A DNA stretch of 39,884 bases, from contig JAIYAV010000077.1 in NCBI GenBank assembly GCA_027488855.1, forward strand, positions 1-39,884, in the 5' to 3' direction. A model generated the notes under the pieces. The model did no database searches and was not told the DNA's origin. It saw nothing but the letters and a program-made list of their open reading frames with translations. The DNA is from Saprospiraceae bacterium (lineage in GTDB: Bacteria > Bacteroidota > Bacteroidia > Chitinophagales > Saprospiraceae). Shown here one piece after another: positions 8,731 through 18,501 of this stretch. How positions within the stretch are numbered: position 1 is the first letter of the stretch; every line of letters starts with the position of its first letter. The position numbers were made by a program, and so were the translations under genes.

Positions 8731-10497
8731 ATGAAAAAATACATCTTGTTGTTCATCGGGTGTTGCTGTGGCAGTTTGGTAAGCCAAGCCCAACGCCTAT
8801 TCCAAGCTCCTTTTGTCAGCTATTTGGGGCGGGGACTGGAAGACCATAAATTCACCCTGTTTCACCATTTGCCTTACGATGGAATTGGCAAAAAATTCCT
8901 GCTTGAGCACCATCCACAATTGTGGAGTCAAACCTTTACCCGTTATGCTTTGCCGAGTAGCCCTTTTTTGGATGCCTTTGGGGCAGTGGGCGTCAATACG
9001 CCATCCCGTGATAATGGCAATAAAGACTTTCAGGTTGCGCTGATTCTCGACCAATTTGGAAACCTTGAAGGCGGTTTTCAACAATATTCCCGGGTTGGAA
9101 ATTTTAACCTGTACAATTTGATCAATCAACAATCGAGGACTCGTTCCGACTGGAACAACAATCAATTGTTGGATTATTCCCCCGGAAATCAATTTACGAC
9201 TTACAACGCATTGGCCTTTAACAGCCATCGATTTGCGACGGGCTTCAATAGCTATTTTTTAGGCAGTAAAGATTGGGGCGGATCTAACCAAATTGATCCA
9301 GAGCAGCCTGGAGAAACTCCATTCCTGGACGGGTTTATCCGCGATGTGCAACATTGGCAATTCAATCTTTGGGCCAATTACTACCCTTATAATTTTGGCA
9401 ATCTCGGCTTATCTATAGACTTGAACCAGCACAATCAAAGTTTGGATTGGAAGAGTTACGATTACCGAGGCCAGGAAAAACAACAATCCTATTTGTTCTC
9501 GTACAGCAAATCTTTTGGAGACGACAATCTAAGTATACGGTGGCAATATGTGCATGATCTCGCCAATGAGCAACTCGATTCGCTCAAACTAAAGCCCAAA
9601 GATGAGTACTGGCGAGGGATTCTTGAGTGGAACCATGAGTTCAACTCCAATATTTCCTTCAAAACACGACTGAATGCTGAAAAAAGGCTGAACCAAAGCC
9701 TGGCATTTCGACCCGCTGTGCAAGCGGTATGGAGTTTTGGCAAAAGTCGTCAGCACACGCTCAGCCTTTTTGCCAACACCGGGCAACGCCTCAACAAACC
9801 CCTAACTTTTCACCTTGATCGTTTGCGAGACAATTACACCATTCTGTGGGAGGCTAAACCTTTTGAACAAGCGCAAAAAATAGGCTTTGCCTTCAGTGGC
9901 GGCTTCAACCACGAACGTTTTGTCAAGCTCGTACTGGATCGTACCTGGTTTCAGGACAAAATCATCACCCTACTGGATCGCAGCAACAAACGTTTGATCT
10001 TCCGCAGTTTTTCTCGGGAATTGCGTCGCGATGCCCTGGAATTTGTACTCGGCGGAAAAATCGACCCCGCCAAAAAACTGGACGCCCATTTGATGTACCG
10101 TTGGGAGCATTGGTCACCTGACCTGAATATGCCCTGGCAAGCCGATCAGGCCGCACAATTGCGTTTGCGCTGGCAAATTCGACTCAGCCAATTCGATGCA
10201 CATTACCTTGTGCGCGGCCCCCAAAATCTGGTGGATTTGAGCAGTTTCCCTACGCCCGATCAATCTCCATTGTATCATCGACTTGATTTTACATACAGCC
10301 AGCGCTTCACTCATTTTCGGCGGGACAATCATTGGAGCAAAAGATTTACCCTCAGTTTGCAGTGCATCAATTTATTAGGGCGAGGTGGGGAAAAGGGGCA
10401 ATTTGAAACGGGCTTGTTGTTGCCGGATGTACAGGAGCCTTACTGGTCAGATCCGCAGTTGCGGAATGTGCAAGTGAGTTTGCGGCAGGTTTTTTAA
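8731..10497 (+). CDS. Outer-membrane beta-barrel-like protein of unknown function (copy 1)
   Basis: A 588-residue protein with a signal peptide (MKKYILLFIGCCCGSLVSQAQ) and a long run of predicted beta strands rich in Gln, Trp, Tyr and Phe. It ends in a C-terminal Phe (VQVSLRQVF), the usual barrel insertion signal. The body looks like the barrel portion of TonB-dependent receptors, but no plug domain or carboxypeptidase-like extension is present. I recognise no named family. It is homologous throughout to the protein at 12793-14556; shared blocks include LEDHK, DRTWFQDKIIT, RRDALE, RSPQNLVDLSSFPTP and SDPQLRNVQ. The start at 8731 is chosen for the signal peptide, although the frame is open from 8644. 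The 7-bp gap after the A2M gene implies co-translation and a shared job. Confidence 0.7.
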   Translation: MKKYILLFIGCCCGSLVSQAQRLFQAPFVSYLGRGLEDHKFTLFHHLPYDGIGKKFLLEHHPQLWSQTFTRYALPSSPFLDAFGAVGVNTPSRDNGNKDFQVALILDQFGNLEGGFQQYSRVGNFNLYNLINQQSRTRSDWNNNQLLDYSPGNQFTTYNALAFNSHRFATGFNSYFLGSKDWGGSNQIDPEQPGETPFLDGFIRDVQHWQFNLWANYYPYNFGNLGLSIDLNQHNQSLDWKSYDYRGQEKQQSYLFSYSKSFGDDNLSIRWQYVHDLANEQLDSLKLKPKDEYWRGILEWNHEFNSNISFKTRLNAEKRLNQSLAFRPAVQAVWSFGKSRQHTLSLFANTGQRLNKPLTFHLDRLRDNYTILWEAKPFEQAQKIGFAFSGGFNHERFVKLVLDRTWFQDKIITLLDRSNKRLIFRSFSRELRRDALEFVLGGKIDPAKKLDAHLMYRWEHWSPDLNMPWQADQAAQLRLRWQIRLSQFDAHYLVRGPQNLVDLSSFPTPDQSPLYHRLDFTYSQRFTHFRRDNHWSKRFTLSLQCINLLGRGGEKGQFETGLLLPDVQEPYWSDPQLRNVQVSLRQVF

Positions 10498-10585
10498 ATC
10501 AAATAGGAATAAATGTGTGTTTTATGCTGTATTTTTATTTCCTCAGGATTTGATGCAATTGAAAGCCCTTTTCAAACACTCGTTT

Positions 10586-12754
10586 ATGAAACTACTCCTG
10601 CCCATTTTACTCTGTTGCCTACTCCCTGGTTTAAGCATTGCTCAAGAATCGGGGATAAAATTGCTGCACCATTACCGCCAAATTTTGCCTTTTGAAAAAG
10701 TGTACCTGCACACCGACCAGCGAGTATACGAGCCAGGGGATATGATATGGTTCAGGGCATACGTAACGGATGATTACAATCGCCCCAAGTATGGCCTTGA
10801 AAACAAATTGCGCGTTCAGTTGCTCGACCCACAGGGCGAACTCCTCGTTGAATTGAACCTCAATGTATTGCCGGATGAACTAGCGAATTGTATTCCTATT
10901 CCAAACGATGCCGAAGAGGGTATTTACACTTTGCGCGCAGCCACCCCCTGGTTGTTCAATTTTGGGCAAGATGCGTTTTTTGAGCAAAAAATATGGGTCC
11001 AAACCCTCGACGAGCTTGCAGAACCGATTGTGGAAGAAACTCTTCCTGCGCCAGCAAAAATCCAGGCCCAGTTTTTTCCAGAAGGAGGTGACCTAGTTGC
11101 TGATTTTAAGCAAAAAGTGGCTTTCAAAATAAGCGACAGCCAGGGCAAATCCCTGGCTGCTCGGGGTACCTTGTTCAACAGCCAGCAGCAGCCTTTGTTG
11201 ACTTTCGAAAGTTTTCATCGAGGGATGGGTGCCTTCAATTTTACGCCTCAAAAGGGAGAACGGTATACCATCCGAATGGCCGGATTCCAGGATACTTTTT
11301 TCCTGCCCATTCCTCGTAGCGATGAGCTGGCGTTGCGGATTGAATTACCAACTCCAGATTCCCTTTCAGTGGTGATTTGGAAACGCATTCCCGGTACGGC
11401 CCAGTTGCTTTTGCGCTGCAAAGACAGCATCGTTTGGCAACAAAAATCAATGGTACTTGCTGGCGAAACCAAACTGAGCATTCCCATTCCGCAGTTGCCC
11501 ATTGGTATTGCTCAAGTGCTTTTGCTGGATGAAGTTGGGCGGCCTTTTGCTGAACGTTTGGTCTTTTTGCATCAAGCGCGTCGGGCGAGGGTTGAGCTCA
11601 AAACCCAGCAAGAGTACCAGCCAGGGGAGGAAGTAAAAATTGACATCGAAGCGCGGGATGAGTACGGGAATCCATTGGACGGGCTATTTTCGCTGGCAGT
11701 AGTGAACGATCAATATTGGTCACTGGCTGATGTTCAATCGGACAACATCTTATCCCGATTATTGCTGAGTGCGGAGTTGAAAGGTAAAATAGAGGCTCCG
11801 GCTTTTTATTTCACACTCAATGAACAAAAAGCATCCGCAGCCTTGGATTTGGTGATGCTTACCCACGGCTGGCGCAAGTTTAGTTGGAAGGAAATACGCA
11901 ATATTGACCCTCAAAAAAGTGCGCAGTTGGTTCCTTTTCCCAAGCTCCTGGAGATTAGAGGGCGGATTATCATGTATTCACCCAAACTGCTTGCCCAAAC
12001 CAAAATTAGGTTGGAAGGGCAAAAGAAATTTATTCGCCCCGATTCACTGGGGCTTTTCCAATTTGTATTGCCGGACTCCTTGATCAACAACCCACCTTCC
12101 ATCGTGGCAACCTTACGGAATAGAAAAAGAGTATACCCCAATGCTCCGTTGCTGCTGCCCCAAAAACAGTGGCCTTGGCCTTCCGTTATGCCCAATGATA
12201 CAGCCAGATTGACCAACTTTACCAAGCCCTTCAGTCGGCCCATTTACCCTGTGGCCGAACTGGTGCCCAGGATAAGAAAGGTTACAAAATCATTATATAA
12301 AACAGGGCCTTCGTTAGCATACCTTGGTCGGATAGGTAGAGCATACAATTTCGGATACAGTCCAGGTTTTTTGACCAGTTTCCCGGAACGAAATTTACCC
12401 ACGTCCTGGAAGTGGGGGGATGATTTGTACATTGGGGGCGGTTTAGATTACCGATATTTTCATTTTGAACTCGAGTTGGAAGTAGAGGCATCAATGGTGG
12501 AGGTAGACAATCAAAAACAAAAGTTCTATACCCGATTATTCGCCGATTTGTCGCCAACACCTGATCCAGATTACGAAGTACTACGCAACAAAACCATTTA
12601 TTGGGCACCCAAAGTAGTGTTAAAAAATGGCCTAGGCAGTCTCAATTTCCGCCATCCAAGCATCAACGGCGCTTTCCGGGTCATTCTTGAAGGCATTGGT
12701 AACCAGAGGCTGATTGCGCGATCAGAAGTCATGTACACGGCGCACAAAAAGTAA
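10586..12754 (+). CDS. MG2 domain protein, shortened paralogue of the A2M gene (copy 2)
   Basis: A 722-residue exported protein homologous to residues 1-806 of the 4416-8723 product. The signal peptide (MKLLLPILLCCLLPGLSIAQ) and the MG2 block (YLHTDQRVYEPGDMIWFRAY) are closely conserved. Compared with copy 1, about 89 residues are missing before PEGGDL (at 165 here, 254 there), equal to one macroglobulin domain. The whole C-terminal A2M/thioester half is also absent. The EVVVTGY segment has decayed to unrelated sequence (RIRKVTKSLYKTG). The frame is intact with a clean stop, so this is a stable short form and not an obvious pseudogene. The 20 bases around the start match copy 1 at 18 of 20. 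It cannot form a thioester and so should not act as a classical macroglobulin. Confidence 0.82.
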   Translation: MKLLLPILLCCLLPGLSIAQESGIKLLHHYRQILPFEKVYLHTDQRVYEPGDMIWFRAYVTDDYNRPKYGLENKLRVQLLDPQGELLVELNLNVLPDELANCIPIPNDAEEGIYTLRAATPWLFNFGQDAFFEQKIWVQTLDELAEPIVEETLPAPAKIQAQFFPEGGDLVADFKQKVAFKISDSQGKSLAARGTLFNSQQQPLLTFESFHRGMGAFNFTPQKGERYTIRMAGFQDTFFLPIPRSDELALRIELPTPDSLSVVIWKRIPGTAQLLLRCKDSIVWQQKSMVLAGETKLSIPIPQLPIGIAQVLLLDEVGRPFAERLVFLHQARRARVELKTQQEYQPGEEVKIDIEARDEYGNPLDGLFSLAVVNDQYWSLADVQSDNILSRLLLSAELKGKIEAPAFYFTLNEQKASAALDLVMLTHGWRKFSWKEIRNIDPQKSAQLVPFPKLLEIRGRIIMYSPKLLAQTKIRLEGQKKFIRPDSLGLFQFVLPDSLINNPPSIVATLRNRKRVYPNAPLLLPQKQWPWPSVMPNDTARLTNFTKPFSRPIYPVAELVPRIRKVTKSLYKTGPSLAYLGRIGRAYNFGYSPGFLTSFPERNLPTSWKWGDDLYIGGGLDYRYFHFELELEVEASMVEVDNQKQKFYTRLFADLSPTPDPDYEVLRNKTIYWAPKVVLKNGLGSLNFRHPSINGAFRVILEGIGNQRLIARSEVMYTAHKK

Positions 12755-12792
12755 CCTTAAACAACGCTTCTCATTCGCCAATCCCTCAGGAT

Positions 12793-14556
12793 ATGAAAAA
12801 ATATACTTCCATTTGTTGTTTGATCTTTTGTGCAGTGATTACGAGTCCGGCACAGCACATTTTTCGGGCACCTATCCTGAGCTATTTGAGCCAAGGACTG
12901 GAAGACCATAAAATTCGTTTGTTTCAGTTGCCCTACGACGGTATTGGCAAAAGAGTACTGCTGGAACAATATCCTCAATCCTGGGCTAGGCATTCCTTTA
13001 CCCGTTACAGTTTACCGAGCAGTGCTTTTGTTGATGCTTTTGGGGCAATCGACATCAATTCCCCTTATGCTGAGGGCGAACCAAAGCGATCCAGGGCTAC
13101 GCTGATGAGTGATCAATTTGGCAATGTTGAAGGGAGCTTTTTGGGTACTTATTTCCGCAATTATGCAGGGGTTTATGCTGTTAATGAATTTGATCAGCAA
13201 ATCCGGAGAAAATCAGACTCAAACAACAATCAACTCCTGGATTATGCCCCTGGTCAACGGTTCACGGCTTTTAATGCGTTGAGAAAAGATTTTGATAAGC
13301 TTGTGCTTGGTATCAATAGTTTTTATCTAAATGCTAAAGAATGGGGCGGTTCTAGTTCAATGGATCCCAACCAAAATCAGGGTACTAGCCCCATCCCTGG
13401 CTATATTCGGGATGCGCGGCATTGGCAGGGTAGCTTCGGCATGAATTACCCTAAATACCAGAAATCCTACCAATTGAGTTTCAACGTCTATCTAACGCAA
13501 CATAATCAAGACCTTGATTGGCAAAGATACCGCTATCAAGGTCGGGAAAATCAGCAGTTCTATGTTTTTACCTATGCCCAAAAATTGAAAAAGGCTGATT
13601 TCAAGCTCAGTTGGCAATACTTAAAAGACCAGTCCACCGAAACCCTCGATTCCTTACAACTGCGGCTCCGGGATCAATACTGGCGGGTATCAAGTGAATG
13701 GCGCATCAGCATCAACGACCGCCTGAATGCCAAAGGGCACTTGAATGTGGAGCGGCGGCCCCAGCAAAATCTGGCCTGGCGGCCCGCTGCACAGCTCAAC
13801 TGGAGTTTTGGTTTGCAGCGACGACATTTGCTCAGCGCCTTTGGCAATTCCGGCCAACGCCTGAACAAACCACTGAATTTTCATCTGGATCGTTTGCGTG
13901 ATGGCTATTCTGTGCGTTGGGAAGCAAAACCTTATGAAGTAGCTCATAAGATTGGACTGGCCTTTCAATATGGTGGAATGCTTAAATTGGTGTTGGATCG
14001 GACCTGGTTTCAAGATAAAATCATTACGCGGCTAGATCGGGTGAAGCGTCAGTTGGTTTTCCGGAGTTTTGCACCCGAGCTGCGGCGCGACGCCCTTGAA
14101 GCCATAGTGAATAGAACAATCGATCCAGCTAGAAAAATAGAAACCCAAATAATGTACCGCTGGGAACAATGGTCTCCAGACCTCAAAACGCCCTGGCAAG
14201 CAAAACATGCCGCCCAGTTTCGTTTGCAATGGAAACATGGTTTGAGCCAGGTCAATGCGCATTACCTTGTGCGTAGTCCACAAAATCTGGTCGATTTGAG
14301 TAGTTTTCCTACACCCGCACAGTCTTCAACTTATCAGCGCCTTGATATTACCTATAGCCAGCGCTTCAAGCACCGTTCGAGTGAGCGGCCCTGGAACAAT
14401 CGTTTCTCCCTCAGCTTGCAGTGTATTAATGCGCTGGGTAAAGGGGCGCAAAATGAGCAATTTGAAACAGGTTTGATGCTGCCAGGGGTAGAAGGGCCTT
14501 ACTGGTCTGATCCACAGTTGCGGAATGTGCAAATAAGTTTGCGGCAAGTATTTTAA
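12793..14556 (+). CDS. Outer-membrane beta-barrel-like protein of unknown function (copy 2)
   Basis: A 587-residue paralogue of the 8731-10497 product, collinear from signal peptide (MKKYTSICCLIFCAVITSPAQ) to the final Phe (VQISLRQVF). The closest similarity is in the C-terminal third, where the DNA too is nearly the same at the end. There is one apparent deletion relative to copy 1, near FQYGGMLKLVLD, where copy 1 has the longer FSGGFNHERFVKLVLD. No plug domain or catalytic motif is visible. It follows the short MG2 protein by 38 bp and is convergent with the OmpA-like lipoprotein gene, whose stop is 5 bp away. Function is unknown; the repeated pairing with an MG2 protein suggests they form one surface complex, which is inference. 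Confidence 0.7.
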   Translation: MKKYTSICCLIFCAVITSPAQHIFRAPILSYLSQGLEDHKIRLFQLPYDGIGKRVLLEQYPQSWARHSFTRYSLPSSAFVDAFGAIDINSPYAEGEPKRSRATLMSDQFGNVEGSFLGTYFRNYAGVYAVNEFDQQIRRKSDSNNNQLLDYAPGQRFTAFNALRKDFDKLVLGINSFYLNAKEWGGSSSMDPNQNQGTSPIPGYIRDARHWQGSFGMNYPKYQKSYQLSFNVYLTQHNQDLDWQRYRYQGRENQQFYVFTYAQKLKKADFKLSWQYLKDQSTETLDSLQLRLRDQYWRVSSEWRISINDRLNAKGHLNVERRPQQNLAWRPAAQLNWSFGLQRRHLLSAFGNSGQRLNKPLNFHLDRLRDGYSVRWEAKPYEVAHKIGLAFQYGGMLKLVLDRTWFQDKIITRLDRVKRQLVFRSFAPELRRDALEAIVNRTIDPARKIETQIMYRWEQWSPDLKTPWQAKHAAQFRLQWKHGLSQVNAHYLVRSPQNLVDLSSFPTPAQSSTYQRLDITYSQRFKHRSSERPWNNRFSLSLQCINALGKGAQNEQFETGLMLPGVEGPYWSDPQLRNVQISLRQVF

Positions 14557-14561
14557 CCAAT

Positions 14562-15197
14562 CTATTTTTTCAAAAACGTCAACTCCACCCGTTCATTTGC
14601 CATTCGCCCCTCCATCATCTCCACATCAGCTACGGGGTATTCATCGCCATATCCCGTAGCTTTCATGCGCGATTTGGCAATGCCCATTTTGCTCAAAGCA
14701 TCCACCACCGCACTTGCGCGGTCTTGTGAAAGGGCGAGATTCAAAATCAGATCTCCGACTCCTTCGGTATGGGCGCCTATTTCAATGTTGAATTTTGGAA
14801 AGGCTTTTAAAATTTTGGCGACTTGTTGTAACTCGGACTGCATACCGGGCAACACCTCCGCCTTATCCACATCGAAATTCAAGGTTTTGAACAAAAAAAC
14901 TTCGATCGACAAGTCTTTGCCCGCATCAATGGCTTGATACAATTTTTGACCCACTGTGCCCTCGGCAAAATGCTCTTGGCGTAAACTTTTCAAGGTTTTG
15001 AGGGTTTCTTCATCTACCTCTGCGGCTTCTTCTTTGGCCAGGGCTTTGGTTTCATCAAGCATGTCTTCGATGGCGCTCATTGGGTCCTCCTCAGCAGAAA
15101 CGGGTTCTTTTTCTACTTGATTTTTGCAAGCAATACTGATGAAGAGCAAGGCAAGCAGACAGAGTCTAGTGAAAAAAAGCTGGCAATGAGGTTTCAT
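14562..15197 (-). CDS. OmpA-family peptidoglycan-associated lipoprotein
   Basis: A 211-residue protein with a lipobox-like signal (LCLLALLFISIAC, Cys about 21 residues from the chosen ATG). Next comes an acidic, helical linker (EEDPMSAIEDMLDETKALAKEEAAEVDEE) and a C-terminal OmpA domain (LNFDVDKAEVLPGMQSELQQ, then LSQDRASAVVDALSKMGI and ATGYGDEYP). OmpA domains bind diaminopimelate of peptidoglycan, anchoring the outer membrane. The usual HTD motif reads HTE here, a conservative change of a binding Asp to Glu; the partner Arg in SQDRA is kept. The frame is open from 15275, but the ATG at 15197 gives the lipoprotein signal. It lies upstream of, and divergent from, uvrA, with 451 bp of non-coding DNA between them. 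Confidence 0.85.
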   Translation of the reverse strand: MKPHCQLFFTRLCLLALLFISIACKNQVEKEPVSAEEDPMSAIEDMLDETKALAKEEAAEVDEETLKTLKSLRQEHFAEGTVGQKLYQAIDAGKDLSIEVFLFKTLNFDVDKAEVLPGMQSELQQVAKILKAFPKFNIEIGAHTEGVGDLILNLALSQDRASAVVDALSKMGIAKSRMKATGYGDEYPVADVEMMEGRMANERVELTFLKK

Positions 15198-15648
15198 GTG
15201 ATCAAAACTTGAAGGGGTGAAAACGTGTTCTTGGTACAGTACAAATTTCAAACGTTTTTCCGCTTGTTTTTGCACAAATTTTCTTCGAAAATATCTATTT
15301 AAGTTTTTTCTTTTTGAAAAAATTTGATTTAAGTTTTATTTTTACCATATCGTACGGGCACCCCTTTAGGGCAGGGGCGATTGGTTCTGTTTTTTCGCGC
15401 AACGGGAGCCCCGCTAGGGGCGCAATATGGGTAGTAAATGGTGATTTTCGGAGTTTCCCGAGTCCCGTAGGGACGTAATGTGGGTATTTAGATGGTTATG
15501 ATACCCACATTACGTCCCTACGGGACTCGGGAAACTCCGAAAATCACCATTTACTACCCATATCACGCCCCTAACGGGGCTTAAATCGTTGCTCAAACCA
15601 AAACCAATCGACCCTGCCTCGCGGTTGCCCCACCCAAACAAACAAACC
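15198..15648. other. Gene-free divergent intergenic region between OmpA-like lipoprotein and uvrA
   Basis: A 451-bp region without a credible gene. The left part (15240-15345) is AT rich with runs of T and A and probably holds the lipoprotein promoter, although I cannot place a good TAnnTTTG box. The right part is taken up by the long inverted repeat listed separately. Only about 30 bp separate the outer end of the repeat from the uvrA start. Confidence 0.7.
15370..15618. repeat. Very long inverted repeat (80-bp near-perfect arms, decayed outer arms)
   Basis: Inner arms 15408-15487 and 15501-15580 are complementary at 77 of 80 positions around a 13-nt loop. Outside them, 15370-15386 and 15602-15618 are again complementary at 16 of 17, separated from the inner arms by equal 21-bp stretches that have diverged. 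Each arm contains smaller palindromes (GTCCCGTAGGGAC; GCCCCGCTAGGGGC). The whole could form a cruciform or a long RNA hairpin. There is no coding capacity. It may be a MITE-like or REP-type element. Confidence 0.85.
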
Positions 15649-18486
15649 ATGTCAAGCCAACCCAAGGAAACCGATAGCCTGGATTTCATCGAAGTGATCG
15701 GCGCCCGCGAACACAACCTCAAAGACATCAGCGTGCGGATTCCCCGCAACAAGTTGGTGGTCATCACGGGCCTCAGTGGCAGTGGTAAGTCGTCATTGGC
15801 TTTTGACACCATTTACGCCGAAGGACAACGGCGCTACATGGAAACCTTTTCTGCTTACGCCCGCCAGTTCATTGGTGAGATGGAGCGGCCCGATGTAGAG
15901 CGCATCAATGGTTTGAGCCCGGTGATTTCGATTGAGCAAAAAACCACGGGCCGGAACCCTCGTTCCACCGTAGGCACCATTACCGAAATCTACGACTTTT
16001 TGCGCCTGCTTTACGCACGCGTTGGGGAAGCCTATTCCTATGCCACAGGCAAAAAAATGGAACGTTTCAGCGAGGAGCAGATGCGGGAACGGTTGCTCCT
16101 GGATTTGAAGAGTAAAAAAGTCTCTTTGCTCGCGCCGATGGTTCGTGGCCGCAAGGGGCATTACCGCGAGCTGTTTGAGCAGGTGCGCAAACAAGGTTTC
16201 ACCAAAATCCGAGTCGACAACGAAGTGCTGGATGTGGTGCCCGACATGCAGGTAGACCGTTACAAGGTACACGATATTGAGGTGGTCGTGGATCGCCTGA
16301 CCATCAATCCCGACAACCCTGGTCGTTTGTTTGAATCGCTGGCTTCTGCCCTCAAAATTGGCAACGGGGTAGTGATGATCCTGAACATGGACAACCAGCA
16401 AATCACCACCTACAGCAAACACCTCTTTGATTTTGATTCAGGCATTTCCTACGAGGAGCCTTCGCCCAATACTTTTTCCTTCAACTCGCCCTACGGGGCT
16501 TGCCCTACTTGTAATGGTCTGGGATTCATCAATCAGGTGGACATGGCCAAGGTCATTCCCGATCCCAACAAAAACATCAGTGAAGGTGGTTTTGCACCTT
16601 TGGGTGAATTGCGGGAAAACATGGCCTTCAAACAACTCAAGGTCATTGCCAAAGAATACAAGTTTTCGCTCACGACCCCGATCAAAGACATTCCCGCCGA
16701 AGCCATGGAAATGATTCTGCGCGGAGGAGCGCAAAAATTGGCCGTCAAATACGATGGAGCGGAAGACGCCATTTACAACATGGCGCAGGAAGGTTTGGTA
16801 AAAATGCTGGAACGTTGGTACGAAGAAACGACTTCCGAAAAAATCCGCATCTGGGCCGAGGAATTTATGACCATTACGGATTGCCCGGAATGTCATGGGT
16901 TTCGATTGCGCAAAGAATCCTTGCACTACAAGGTACACGATCGGCACATCGGCGAGTTGTCGAACATGGACATTTCGGAGTTGGTGGAATGGATGGAAAC
17001 CCTGCATGTTTTCCTCAGCGACCGCCAGCAACTCATTGCCAAAGACGTGCTCAAGGAAATTCGCCTGCGTTTGGGCTTCCTGATGCACGTGGGATTGGAA
17101 TACCTGACCCTGCATCGGCCTTCGCGCACGCTATCCGGTGGCGAGTCGCAACGCATTCGTTTGGCCACTCAAATTGGTTCGCAGCTCACAGGCATTACCT
17201 ACATACTGGATGAACCCAGCATCGGCCTGCACCAGCGCGACAACCAAAAACTCATCGAAGCCTTGCGCCAGTTGAGCTACATTGGCAATACTGTCCTGGT
17301 GGTGGAACACGACAAAGACATCATGATGGCCTCCGACTACCTCATCGACCTAGGCCCAGGGGCGGGCAAACACGGCGGTGAGTTAGTGGCTGAGGGAGTT
17401 CCCCAAAGCTTTTTGGAAAAACACACCATCACCTCCGAATACCTGAGTGCCCGCCGCAGCATCGAAGTACCCAAAGTAAGGCGCAAAGGCAATGGACAAG
17501 TACTGGAGCTGATCGGGGCCAAAGGCAACAACCTCAAAAATGTCTCGATTTCGATTCCATTGGCCACTTTTTGCTGCGTGACGGGGGTTTCAGGCAGCGG
17601 AAAATCCACGCTTATCAACGAGACTTTGTACCCCATTTTGCGCCAGTTTTTTTACAATAGCCTCAAACCACCCATGCCCTACGCCGAAATTCGGGGTTTG
17701 GAGCACCTGGACAAGGTCATTGAAATTGATCAGTCACCGATTGGGCGTACGCCACGCTCCAATCCAGCTACCTATACCGGGGTGTTTACCGATATCCGCA
17801 ACATTTTTGCCGAATTGCCCGAAGCTAAAATCCGAGGCTACAAACCGGGCCGCTTTTCCTTCAATGTCAAAGGAGGGCGTTGTGATGTATGTGAGGGTTC
17901 GGGCATGCGGGTGATTGAAATGAACTTTTTGCCAGATGTATACGTGCATTGCGAAAATTGCCTGGGTCGCCGCTACAATCGCGAGACCTTGGAAGTGCTC
18001 TACAAAGGTAAATCCATCAACGATGTACTGGACATGCCCGTGGCTGAGGGGGTAGAATTTTTCCAAAACATCCCCAAAATTTACCGCAAACTTAAAACTT
18101 TGGAAGAAGTGGGCTTGGGTTATATTACGTTGGGTCAACAAGCAACAACCCTCTCAGGTGGTGAAGCACAACGGGTAAAACTGGCCGAGGAATTGTCCAA
18201 ACGCGATACTGGCCGTACCATCTACATCCTGGATGAACCCACTACCGGGCTACACTTTGAAGACATTCGCCATCTTTTGGAGGTCTTAAACAAACTAGTC
18301 GAGCGGGGCAACAGTGTACTCGTCATCGAGCACAACATGGACGTGATCAAAGTGGCCGACTACGTGATCGATATGGGCCTGGAGGGCGGTCAAAGGGGCG
18401 GCGATGTCGTTTGTACGGGTACGCCGGAGAAGATTGCGAAGCATAAGGAGAGTCATACGGGGCGGTTTTTGAAGTTGGAGCTGTAG
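15649..18486 (+). CDS. uvrA: Excinuclease ABC subunit A
   Basis: A 945-residue DNA damage sensor of nucleotide excision repair; it acts as a dimer with UvrB. Both ABC ATPase modules are complete. Walker A motifs are GLSGSGKSS (41-49) and GVSGSGKST (646-654). Signature motifs are [12 protein letters not shown] and [15 protein letters not shown], each followed by a Walker B with ILDEP. Zinc-binding CxxC pairs are seen in [16 protein letters not shown] and CDVCEGSG...CENC. The length is normal. The frame is open from 15589, but the ATG at 15649 is chosen because the upstream part overlaps the inverted repeat and carries no family homology. No LexA-type box was recognised. It is convergent with the GNAT gene, whose stop is 15 bp away. 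Confidence 0.97.
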   Translation: MSSQPKETDSLDFIEVIGAREHNLKDISVRIPRNKLVVITGLSGSGKSSLAFDTIYAEGQRRYMETFSAYARQFIGEMERPDVERINGLSPVISIEQKTTGRNPRSTVGTITEIYDFLRLLYARVGEAYSYATGKKMERFSEEQMRERLLLDLKSKKVSLLAPMVRGRKGHYRELFEQVRKQGFTKIRVDNEVLDVVPDMQVDRYKVHDIEVVVDRLTINPDNPGRLFESLASALKIGNGVVMILNMDNQQITTYSKHLFDFDSGISYEEPSPNTFSFNSPYGACPTCNGLGFINQVDMAKVIPDPNKNISEGGFAPLGELRENMAFKQLKVIAKEYKFSLTTPIKDIPAEAMEMILRGGAQKLAVKYDGAEDAIYNMAQEGLVKMLERWYEETTSEKIRIWAEEFMTITDCPECHGFRLRKESLHYKVHDRHIGELSNMDISELVEWMETLHVFLSDRQQLIAKDVLKEIRLRLGFLMHVGLEYLTLHRPSRTLSGGESQRIRLATQIGSQLTGITYILDEPSIGLHQRDNQKLIEALRQLSYIGNTVLVVEHDKDIMMASDYLIDLGPGAGKHGGELVAEGVPQSFLEKHTITSEYLSARRSIEVPKVRRKGNGQVLELIGAKGNNLKNVSISIPLATFCCVTGVSGSGKSTLINETLYPILRQFFYNSLKPPMPYAEIRGLEHLDKVIEIDQSPIGRTPRSNPATYTGVFTDIRNIFAELPEAKIRGYKPGRFSFNVKGGRCDVCEGSGMRVIEMNFLPDVYVHCENCLGRRYNRETLEVLYKGKSINDVLDMPVAEGVEFFQNIPKIYRKLKTLEEVGLGYITLGQQATTLSGGEAQRVKLAEELSKRDTGRTIYILDEPTTGLHFEDIRHLLEVLNKLVERGNSVLVIEHNMDVIKVADYVIDMGLEGGQRGGDVVCTGTPEKIAKHKESHTGRFLKLEL

Positions 18487-18501
18487 CTTTTTGAAGAAAC
18501 G

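Noticed and set aside
8731-10497. Complete TonB-dependent receptor
   Set aside because: The barrel-like body and terminal Phe fit, but there is no TonB box, plug domain or N-terminal extension, so only a barrel-like protein is claimed.
16438-17115. 225-residue open frame antisense to uvrA
   Set aside because: It lies wholly within a strongly supported uvrA, has no recognisable family features, and looks like a codon-bias shadow.
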